From contig NW_021941230.1 in the NCBI RefSeq assembly GCF_902148845.1, positions 15,972,441-16,036,440 of the forward strand: a stretch of DNA of 64,000 nucleotides, given 5' to 3'. A program made the translations under genes and the position numbers. The notes beneath the pieces were generated by a model. It did not search any database, had not been told where the DNA came from, and worked only from the letters and a program-made list of their open reading frames with translations. Source of the stretch: Salarias fasciatus. Lineage: Eukaryota; Chordata; Actinopteri; Blenniiformes; Blenniidae. This document shows positions 54,931 to 64,000 of the stretch, one piece after another. Position 1 is the stretch's first letter, and each line of letters opens with the position of its first letter.

Positions 54931-55575
54931 GATGGAGTTCTCACGTTTCACAATAAAAATCTTATTTTCTGCTCAGCCGTAGATACGATTTGACATTTTA
55001 ACAACATCAAATGATAAAATAATAAAATAATAAATCGCAGCATTTCATCACGAACACTTACTTGATGAAGAGCCAGTTTTTATCCGTACAATCATCACAT
55101 TCAAACCAAAGGGGGGAAATGCTCTGGCAACAACTCATAGATAACTCTTTATTTAATTTCATATTAATCTATCAATATTCACGTACTGATACTTCCCCGA
55201 GCTCCTATATTATATCGACAATGAGAAAAAAAATAAAACTTATAATGAAGAAGTTGAACTTCCGGTACGATGGACTACATCCGGGTACTGTTGGAATAAC
55301 GCTTGACTACAAATAATAGAAAATAGAGATTAAAAATCAAGGCTAAAAATCATACTGTATACTTATACTTCTTTAAAACTAATTTTTGAAATTCTAAACT
55401 ATCCAGGAGTGTTTCCAGTCACCCAGTGGATTTATTTCAATTCGAAATAGTGAAAGTTGCATGGGTCCACATAAATGTGATTGACTGCAACTGGACAGGT
55501 TTTCATTTGATGAATTCCACCCATAGATATTTATGATAATTAAGGAATGACTCAGCACTGTAAATTACTTCTGAT
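54931..55575. other. Intergenic DNA, NDUFS1 to MAP4K4, copy B
   Basis: About 640 bases, AT-rich, with a second ACTTCCGG motif at about 55258. No gene is visible. The end of MAP4K4 and the start of NDUFS1 are this close on the same strand. Confidence 0.5.
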
Positions 55576-55581
55576 TTTATT
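55576..55581 (-). terminator. map4k4: MAP4K4 polyadenylation signal, copy B
   Basis: AATAAA on the minus strand, about 1.96 kb past the stop codon. Confidence 0.5.
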
Positions 55582-57544
55582 CAATGGAAAAAAAGACCAT
55601 CAGGAAAATACAGTAATTCCCATAGTACACACAGAGAGGACATAAATTAGAGGCATGGCAGAGCAACGTTTGAAGGGAATCATGTCACCTGGCACCGTCT
55701 GAGCCGCGCAGCCAGGGGCACAAAACACCGTGCACGATGTCGGATGTCGAGGAATCAGTGAAATGACACTTCTGGACTTGTGTAATTCACAAAGTGAGCA
55801 AAAGGTAATTATTCCTGTACACAAACGTCTAAATGATAGTACAAAAAAGGGGATAATACAAAATACAAAAACAGGAAGGGAGTACAGGGGGGAAAGGGAA
55901 GTGGGTTTGGGGGAAACCGCCCTCAAAATAAACCATAAATATTCATATGGATGCACATTGGTTTAACGAAACAATTGCTTCTGTAAACATTTTCAACATA
56001 AGGTGTGCATTACATTTTCAAAAACCACTGCAGTCGCATATTTATTTGAAAGGTTATATAATAAAAACAAGACTAAAAACTAAGTCCGAGTTAAAAATAT
56101 GCCGCTTCGTTCACGCTGCCGTCTGGAGTGGTTCTGTAACACTGCTGGAGGAACGGGAGGTCTGTGGCCTTCATTGCTTTTTCTCAAACCTGACCGTTGA
56201 AAGCACCGCGTTGCAATGTCTGCCTGCAGCTCTCAGACAGCGAAGGCACCACCTTAAACTGAGAGCGGAGTCCGTGGATGTCAAGTTTTCTCATTCATAC
56301 GTGCAACAGGATGGATTCTACGTGAAACAGAGGAGTGAAAACGAGTGCGAAATGACGAGCGGGTCTGGCATCTCCGCTGAGGCGTCACGAGAGGCGCGAG
56401 GGGGGGGGGAAAGCGGGACGCAGGAAGAGTTCTGGGATGGGAGCGAAGGTTCGGTCAGAGTGGTGTGGAAGCAACCGGCTGTGCGACAACGAAAAGAGGT
56501 CCGACGCCGAATCGCACGGCTGATTCTGATTCCAGAGAGTTCCCGCCAAATCCAAACCAGATGGAGACGCTTTCTAAGGCAGCTAAATATGAAGTTTCCT
56601 TCAAAACACAGAGTGAGATGAAGACACGGAACTGTGCAGGTGGAGGACAATCAAACCTCGGTTCCCTTACTGGCCTCCATGCTACCTTGACGGCCACCTG
56701 CTAATTCACAGTTTATCCGAGCCCTACTTATAACGGACGTTAAAGGAGAAACCCACGGAGAGCTGTGAGGAGCCTCACACTTCTGGCTGTTCGGCTGGTC
56801 CGACACTTCCTGTCAGCGACTCAAGACTTCGCGATGAGAGAAATGACATGCTGCTAATAAATAGTGGATTTTTCCTTTAAATCTCCTTTATAAGTGTCGT
56901 CGTGCGCTTCATTAATGTGCAGCAAGTCACATACAAAGTGTACAGTGTATTTCAAAGAACAAACTGGGGCTAATGTCGTCATGCTGTCGTAAGCGGGGCT
57001 CCTCCTGGCCGGCGTAGCCTGCAGCGCACGAGGCAAACGTGGTTAAAGGTGTCTGGACGAACGGGCTCGCATCCAGTACCCTGTTTTAACATCGACGAGG
57101 TCCCTCAGCAAGTCTTCACCGCGAGGAGGTGAAGGAGGCAGATTTACACGGGGAGCGGATGTAGTGTGGCGTCTGACCCGACCGGGACGCGGATTAAAGC
57201 ACTGCTACAGACGAGTCGGTCCCGCAGACACACCTCAAGTTTTACTATGACACTTAAAGATTTACGGTGACCCCCCCCCACTCATCCCCCGACGGGAGGT
57301 AGAGGACGGGGCGAGAAGAGCCTGGAGGCTCGTGGGGGGGGGGTCAGTGAAACACATCCAGCCCTGGCTCTGTTTCACCTTTACAGTCCAATACGTTGTT
57401 TGTTTTTCCAAGTCGGTAACGGGAGGCTGTTCCTCCGGCTTCAGCCTCGCGGCTGAGTTCTCTTCTTCTTCGTCTTCATCGTTGTTGTCGGTAAACGTCA
57501 CAATGGTCATCTCTTGGTCACGTTGTGGGCGCGAGGCTCGCCGT
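55582..57544 (-). other. map4k4: MAP4K4 3' UTR, copy B
   Basis: Counterpart of 17290-19246: no intron signals and no credible coding frame between the stop codon and the polyadenylation signal. Confidence 0.5.
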
Positions 57545-60500
57545 CTACCAGCTCATGAGGGAGGAGCGTCCCAGGGTCATGAAGTAGACTTGACTGGCGC
57601 CGCCGGGACGCACAGAGGCGAAGAAGACCTGCGAGCGGAGGGACAAACCAAAGCGTGTGAGCCGAGTCAGGAGAGGAAAACCACGTCTCCTCCTCCCGAG
57701 CGTGTCCACGCTGATCCGTCTCCAGGAGGACGGCAGCCGTCCTCACCTTGTCGTTCCTCTCGCACAGGAACTTCAGCCTCTGGGCCCTCTTGTGCATGAA
57801 GACGCCGTCCAGGTGGCCCGTCTCCACGGAGCGGATCTCGATGGCCTTCTCGCCCCAGCCCATGATCTGGTTTGACCTAATGTAGGCTGCACAGCCAGAG
57901 GCAGCGGGACGGAGGTCAGAAAGTCACAGGAACACTCTGTTTTTTTTCATTTTGTTGACAAGCAGGGCGGATTTTCGGCGTTCCTTACCCACTGAAGTGG
58001 GCATTTCCCCCCACTGCAGCACCACGTCCTTGGTGATGCGGCCGTAGGTGTTGACGTAGACGCCCTCGTCCTCGTAGCAGACCAGCAGCTCGATGCCGTC
58101 GGTGTTGGGCAGGATGATGATGGCGTGGCACTGGATGCTGGTCTGGATCTGGCGGCACACGGAGGACAGGAGGGTTGAAGCGAGGGAAGGAGCGAGGGAG
58201 GGGCGAAGGCGGCCAGACGGCCGCGGGTGTGGGGGCTCACGTGCGTGGGCAGGTAGATGTCGTAAACGGCGCCGGAGTCCACGTCCACGGCGTGGAAGCC
58301 TGAGCAGGAGCCATAGATGACCTTTAACCTCTGACCTTCTTCTACAGTCAGGTCCACCAGCAGAGGCTTGTGCACCAGGTCACCGAACGACTGGCGGCAA
58401 GCAGGAAAACGAAAGAGTCAGCCAGAACACCAGAGCCTGAAGAGATCCAGAGGGCGCCGGTTTACCTTGAAGGCCATGAATTTGTGGTACGGTTTGGGAG
58501 CCCAGGCGTAAACCTCCACCGCGTTCTTCAGAGCCAGAACCAGGAACTTGATCCTCTCATACTTCACTGCAAACGACAGGACAAGACGTTGAGCCGCGGG
58601 TCTGACCCGACCCCTCCCTGCCTCTGAGGACGACACGCACCGACTTTGTAGTGCACGCAGCCCTCCAGGTCGCCCACGTTCACCCAGCCCTGCTTCTTCT
58701 CCACCTCGGGGTCGTTGTGCAAAATCTTGTTCCGGAGCCAGGACAGGTAGTAGACCCGCAGTTTGTTCTTCTTCCCTGCAGGAGGCGGAGCTCCGTCAGC
58801 CGCGCCAAGAAATAACACGAGCAGCTAAAAAAGCAGCAGAACCGTCTTTTCTGCGGTCCGGTACCTGATATGGTGACCAGGACGTTGAGCCCCTCCAGGA
58901 CGTCCATCTGCTGGATGCGGCGCCGGTTGATCAGGGGGTAAACTTTGCCCTGACCGCTGCGGTCCAGCAGCATCAGGCCGCTCTCCGTCCCCACCAGCAG
59001 ATTCACTCCTGAACGGTCGCAAACACGCGAAAACCTCATCAGTCCTCTCATGGCCAGCAGGACAGGACAACTCGGAAGGAACGCTGCAGCGAGCTGAAAG
59101 CTCACTGCCGTTTACCCCAGAGCGCCGCGCACAGGATCTCGGAGTTGAACCTCTTCTTGTACTTGCGGATCTCCGGAGTGTCGCTCGGCGGACGCGTGTT
59201 GACCGGGTTCACGTTGACCACCGAGCCCTTGCGGGACGGGTCGGCCCTCAGGGGGTCGGCCAGACGTCCGTCTTGCCCAAATCCTGCTGGAGACACGACG
59301 GGCGGCGGAAAACATCAGGTCTACGCTGTTAGTGGAGTCATTTTCATAAGCTGCTATCATTCTTCTCTTCCTTTGGTCGTTGGAAGCATCTGGAGTTCGT
59401 CACATCTTACTTAGTTTTGGTCTAAAATGAGGAGAAGGTTTTCCTCTGTAACTCACCCATGTTGTTGAGGGAGCTGCCGCTGGATGGAGAGATCTGAAGG
59501 AGGCGTGGGTCGATGAAGGGAGTGAAGGAGGAGGAAGACTTGTGTTTGGACATGGAGTTGCTCTCTGACTGGGACTGCCGGAGACAGCGGACATTTAGAA
59601 AACGACACGCCGACAGAAAGCCAGCCGATCAGATCCACGAAAACCACAAAGTGCCGGTGTGTTAGTCTCCGTGAAGCCAGTCCGGGTGAATGCGTTAGTG
59701 AGAGAAACACTGTGTTTGCTGGGAGTGTTAGAGAAGAAACTGCTCCTGATTAATCCCAGAGCGACGGCGATCAATCCTCCACCACTCGACGCAGTTTGGT
59801 TAAAGAATCAGAACAAACAGGCGGAACGATTCGGGATCACGTTCGCCCGTTCACCACACCAGCCATGCCACTCTTTGATTTAAAGACGCTATCGTGCAAA
59901 GTCCTGTTAAAAAAGAAAGGATCACTGCTGGTTAGTTTCATCAAAGCCCCGGTTTAGTCGTCTCCGTGCCGTGGCGGCGTTGTCCCACCGGGTGGCGCCA
60001 GTGTTAGCAGGGAAGGAGCAGTGAGGGGAGAGAGGCTGCAGGCCGAGCGAGAGAGAAGCCACCAGGAGGAGGAGGAGCCGCCCGGACCGAGCCCGTCCGA
60101 GCCGTGTGACGGGACGTACCTCGATGGCAGAGAGCTCGTCCAGCGAGATCTGAGGGGACATGGCGGGGCCGGCGAGGCTGGATGAGGAGGGGAAGGGGGA
60201 GGAGGAGGGGGTGGAGGCGGAGGAGGACGGGATGGTGGTGGAGGTGATGGAGGAGGAGGAGGAGGAGGGGGAGGAGGGGGAGTGATGGCTCTGCTGGATA
60301 AGGTCTGGGAGGTGGTGTATGCGGCCGGCAAAGCTGTTTTTCTCTGGGAGGCCGTGGCCAGAGCCGGGGGTGGAGGAGGAGGAGGAGGAGGAGGAGGAGA
60401 GGCTGACCAGACGCTTTATGTCAGCTGTGCTCTGGAAGCAAGAACAGGCACATGTGGGCTCCAGCAAGCAGGAGGAGGAGGAGGAGGAGGAGGAGGAGAT

Positions 60501-60657
60501 GGAGGAGGAGGAGGAGGAGGAGGAGGAGGATGCATGAAAGCCTCCATCTCTAAAATCACAACAGATTCTGTACACAACACTGTAAATGTAAACTACAACA
60601 TTTGGAACAGTCGATCATCCTTCAGCTCCAGTCAAATGGGACCAAATCAAAACAAAT

Positions 60658-60690
<33 letters not shown>

Positions 60691-62702
60691 TTACACTACG
60701 TGACCAAATGTCCACTCTTCTCTGTTCTTGGGTAGAAAGTGTTTTTTTTCTGTCTATTTGTGCTACAAGTAAAAGTAAAATACTAGATTTGCCTTTTAAA
60801 CTTTGTTTTTAAGACCAGGGCCATGAAGCCTCTGAGTTCCCCGTTTTCTGCAGCACTCCGTGTGGAAAAGAGCCTGAAAGCCTCGTGTGCCTCAGTGAGA
60901 GGGAGTTTCAATACAGCCGGGACTCTGGTAAAACCAGTCCTTCAGCTGAACAGAGCTACATGTGTTGCAAAGCGTCACGTTTCTGTGAATAACACCTCTA
61001 AAAATTAAAGATAATTCCTGATATTTGTGCACCGAACAAAAATCTGTTATTTCAAAGACACAAAAGCAAAGTGTGGAGATCATAACGGCCGTACGTTTGA
61101 ACCATTCATGTCGAGAAGTGATGGAGAAGCACTTTCCACCCAGGAACTAAATGCTGAGAATTCATCCTCCCATCATCCCTTCAACGTGGACACGTGTTTA
61201 AACCTCGAGGACGGACCGGCGGTGTGTCCCTGAACACTGCAGCATGGGATCCAGCATGGAGCTTCCGGGCGGAGCGGCTCTGTCTCACCTGTCTGATGAC
61301 CAGAGTTCCGTCTTTGGAGGGCGTGAGGGCCTGGTCGCTCTCCGAGTCTTCCACCAGCATGGTCTTGGCGGACTCCGTCTCTCCGTTGCTGAGCCTCCTG
61401 CAAAAGCCACGGGGATATCTGATGTCCCACAACCAGACGGGCGTTAACAGCCATGCAGGGAAGACACGATGGATTGAACAATTTGAGGACGACCGCGGCA
61501 GAAAGCGGAGCGTGCGCGCCGCCGCCGCCGTGCGTACCCGGCTCTGGAGTCCTCGGCTCCCGAGGTGGACTCCTCCCCCGCCTCCTGCTCCACCTCCTCG
61601 TCGTCGTCCTCGTCGGTCGTGCCCGACTCGTCGCTGGAGGAGGAGTAGTCGGTCACTTTGTGCAGCGGCCGCACGTCGTCCACCGCCCGGAGCTCCTTGG
61701 CCAGGGCGGTCAGGTCCTGCGGGAGCAGCGAGGAGGCGTCACACCGACCAGAAGATTCAGCCACAGAACAGGCTCTCTGACTCAAGACAGTCTGAAAGGA
61801 AGCTGCGAGCCATCCCTCCTCTCTGGTCAGCTCTCCTCCGTGTATAAAGCAACACGAGCAGCAGAGGGAAACGCTGAGACCGACGTGGTCAGTCCCTCCA
61901 GACAAACTGTCCCCACAGCTCAATACCTGGGCTTCTTGCTCTGGATTTCACAGATGTTTTTCCATAAGTGGCAGCACTGATTTAAAGAATAAAGATCCTT
62001 GCATGGCTTGCAGTTTTGTGAATTTCAACAACAATCCCCCCAAACCTCACAAACTACATGGCTTTGTTGTCAATTTCCAGCTGGAACTGTCACAAAAAAG
62101 CAACAGTTACACCAGATAGTTCACAAAGTTTGGCTTTTACAATGATAAATGTGGCTTCAGGATTCTGGAGGGACTGAAAAAAGTGGTTTTGGTCAGGCGA
62201 GCACTGAGGAGGAGGAGGAGGAGGAGGAGGAGGAAGGACACTTCCCAAACAGTTTATCCAACAACAACAACGCCAGGTGTGATCTGCTCCCACCGAGACA
62301 CGGAAACAAGGGAGGGTGAGTTTGCATTCAAATGTACTGGCATTCAAATCCCGGCTCAGGAGACCGCGGCGGGGAAGGGGGAGGGGCTTCTCGGGGGCTC
62401 CGGTGGCGGCAGGCAGGGAGAGAACCGGGAGGTTCAGTGGCAGGCGGGAAGAAGAGGAGCTCATGAAAAGCAGGGATAGACAGCGATTCCCACAAAAAGG
62501 GTCTCGGTCGCGTGATGCAAGGAGGGATTCAGGGGTTCGAGCAGGGCGGGGGTGAGACGGCGTCGTCCCGTTCCGAGGGGCTTACCACGTCGGCCTGAAC
62601 AGTCAGGAACCAGTGGATTCGCCACAAGGGGGGGAAGAATTCGAGGTAGGAAATAGAGCAGAAACCAGTCGGTTCCCATTGACGGCTTTGAGATGAAGCA
62701 GC

Positions 62703-62739
<37 letters not shown>

Positions 62740-63075
62740 AGGAGGACTTACCGCCGGGCGGGTGGGCCGGGCCAGGTTCTTCTCTTCTGGTTTTTTGGAG
62801 GCGTTTTCAGGCCGCTGGAGAGGAGAGCCTTCAGATTTAGAGGAAGCTGCGCGGAGACAAAAGGAAACGGCGTCAGCGCTGATCGCGAGGGGCCGAGCGA
62901 AGGGAGGGGAAAGCCGAGGCAGCGGTTCAGTACCGGGGGACTCACAGCGTGGCCGGAAGCGGTCCCCCGGGCTGGCCTGGGAGCTGGAGTTGGAGGAGCC
63001 GGAGGAGCTGCCGCTGCCCGGCCGGGACTGCAGCTTCTCCACCCGATCCCACAGGGGGCGCTGCTCCACGTTACT

Positions 63076-63117
<42 letters not shown>

Positions 63118-63734
63118 GAGCCTGCCGCAGACCAGAGGCTCGCCGGCCCCTCGGAGCTCCCTCCCCTCACCTGCCGGCGTTCCTCTGGCCGACCGGCTGC
63201 GCCGGCAGCGGAGACTCCCGGCGGGACAGCACCGGAGACCTGGACGTCGTCCTCACCGGCACCTGGAGGACACACAGCCGCAGATCCTCAACCCGCGAGA
63301 AAAGAAACGCCCCCGAGAGACACCCGACGGCGGCGGAGGGACTCCAACTCCCCCAAAGCCAGATGTGAACAATGCAAACGACTGTTTCAGTCCTACGAAA
63401 ACCCGGAGTGACACAAACGGCATGGTGGGTGGAGGGACATGAGGTGGAGGAGGGGCCGGCGGGGCGGGGGAAGGTGGTCCCTTACCTTGGGAGGCACCTC
63501 CTCGCTGCCGGCCGCAGCCTGGGGGTGGTGGAGGGGAGGTTGGGGTTGGGAGTCAGTGCGTGCGGGAGATGGGTGGTGGTGCTGGGAGCGCAGGTGGAGC
63601 TGAGCAAAGCTAGAGGCCACGCCCCCGGACTCGCTGAAGGACTGCGAGCGGGCCACCACGGGCGGCGGCGGCGGAGGAGGAGAGGGGGCGGCGCTGTTGC
63701 TGCTCTTTAGAGCGGCCAGGTGGGACCACTGCAC
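57545..63734 (-). CDS. map4k4: MAP4K4 (HGK), linker and CNH domain to stop, copy B (5' part outside window)
   Basis: Seventeen exons, counting a 9-base candidate, keep phase and give 791 residues to the stop. Order: [10 protein letters not shown] exon (63486-63734), [18 protein letters not shown] (63171-63262), Gly/Ser-rich [12 protein letters not shown] (62946-63073), SSSKSEGSP to RPA (62752-62846), [17 protein letters not shown] (61538-61716), [10 protein letters not shown] (61289-61397), the Ser-rich [18 protein letters not shown] exon (60120-60431), [20 protein letters not shown] (59457-59574), KGSVVNVNP (59116-59286), then the CNH domain: [19 protein letters not shown] (58865-59008) to [20 protein letters not shown] (57747-57886) and [12 protein letters not shown] (57545-57628). 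The C-terminus GRSSLMSW matches human MAP4K4 GRTSLLSW, while TNIK and MINK1 end in NRN-type tails. The CNH domain binds small GTPases and regulates the kinase. Confidence 0.95.
60120..60431 (-). CDS. map4k4: MAP4K4 Ser-rich exon, likely alternative
   Basis: A 312-base, phase 0 exon of 104 codons. Its core [18 protein letters not shown] equals human NGFAGRIHLLPDLLQQSH, and [14 protein letters not shown] parallels human MSPQTPQDKLTANE. Known mammalian MAP4K4 transcripts include or skip this exon, and removing it would keep the frame. The rest is poly-Ser encoded by TCC repeats, and this repeat differs between copies A and B. Confidence 0.85.
62586..62594 (-). CDS. map4k4: MAP4K4 candidate 9-base microexon, copy B
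   Basis: Encodes Ala-Asp-Val in phase 0, with acceptor GTTCAG and donor GTAAGC. It sits between RPA (62752) and DLTALA (61716), where I recall mammalian MAP4K4 transcripts with a three-residue GEV insert. Short in-frame exons like this are often included in neurons. No transcript data are available here, so expression is inferred. Confidence 0.6.
62702..62738. repeat. CGG trinucleotide repeat in MAP4K4 intron, copy B
   Basis: About twelve GGC/CGG units beginning about 13 bases inside the intron from the donor at 62752 (transcript order). Confidence 0.85.
63074..63113. repeat. CA/TG repeat at a MAP4K4 splice acceptor, copy B
   Basis: Eighteen CA units on the plus strand, so the transcript has a UG repeat ending in the CAG acceptor of the exon that starts at 63073. 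Copy A has sixteen units at the same site (about 24713-24744). Confidence 0.9.
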
Positions 63735-64000
63735 CTTATAGGGGGGGCGAGGAGGGAGAGAGGGAGGGGGGGGAGGGGGGGGGGGGGAGACAAGCAGACA
63801 ACACAGTGAGCCATGAGGGAAGATGTGTGTGGCTTCAATAGATACACACATGCACACAGGAGACGACGCACAACACGGAACGATGGAGGGACTCACTCCT
63901 CTGCACCGACCACACCGGGACTAACCACAACCACGCCTTCACTCGCTCACACACACGGCGAGAAAACTGCCACAAACACACGGTTCACCGATAACACACA
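63735..64000 (-). other. map4k4: MAP4K4 intron, copy B, to window edge
   Basis: G-rich simple sequence (about 63741-63790) and then plain intron. The next exon upstream in the gene (ADERYRKN) is visible only in copy A at 25714-25862. Confidence 0.7.

Noticed and set aside
57262-57510. A minus-strand acidic frame (DNNDEDEEEENS) just past the MAP4K4 stop
   Set aside because: It lies downstream of the conserved MAP4K4 C-terminus in the 3' UTR, has no acceptor with the right phase, and resembles no MAP4K4 isoform I know.

Overview
The window looks like nuclear DNA of a teleost fish. It has compact spliced vertebrate genes with GT-AG introns often only 80-300 bases long, many long CA/TG and GGA/TCC microsatellites, and proteins close to the human orthologues but in a fish-like compact layout. 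I place it as a ray-finned fish and cannot name the species.

The main feature of the layout is a large direct duplication. Bases 1-25629 (copy A) repeat, in the same order and orientation, at 38313-64000 (copy B). Copy A continues to 28305, where it stops at a run of exactly 100 N (28306-28405). A single-copy stretch (28406-38312) then leads without a break into copy B. Copy B keeps every reading frame and splice site I checked. Copy A has scattered one- to few-base indels inside exons, at least one lost splice donor, and a cluster of real substitutions in NDUFS1. The simplest reading is that copy A is the second haplotype, or a lower-quality contig of the same locus, placed beside it by the assembler. 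It is probably not a biological tandem duplication. Each gene below is therefore listed twice, and copy B should be taken as the reference.

All genes are on the minus strand. From right to left along copy B and the single-copy stretch they are: MAP4K4 (Ste20-type kinase; C-terminal two thirds, ending at 57545), NDUFS1 (75 kDa iron-sulfur subunit of respiratory complex I; complete, 18 coding exons, 731 residues), a RERG/RERGL-like small GTPase (six exons, 230 residues), and CREB3L1 (OASIS, an ER-anchored bZIP factor; exon 1 at 42180-42290, exons 2 and 3 at 34515-34647 and 33357-33443). The later CREB3L1 exons, with the bZIP and membrane segment, are not in the window and should lie across the gap. 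Copy A carries seven further MAP4K4 exons beyond the reach of copy B, back to the end of the kinase domain at 28224; the catalytic core exons are absent.

The genes do not form a pathway. They are neighbours: a mitochondrial respiratory subunit, a stress-pathway kinase, a GTPase of unknown role and a secretory-pathway transcription factor. The single-copy stretch holds two non-autonomous DNA transposons, one with 68-base inverted arms and one of 717 bases with an 11-base target duplication, plus a 650-base polypurine tract beside the gap.

I found no previously undescribed system. The points worth checking are the false duplication, the haplotype differences in NDUFS1, a GC-AG intron in the GTPase, a 9-base microexon in MAP4K4, and splice sites set against length-variable UG or CA repeats.
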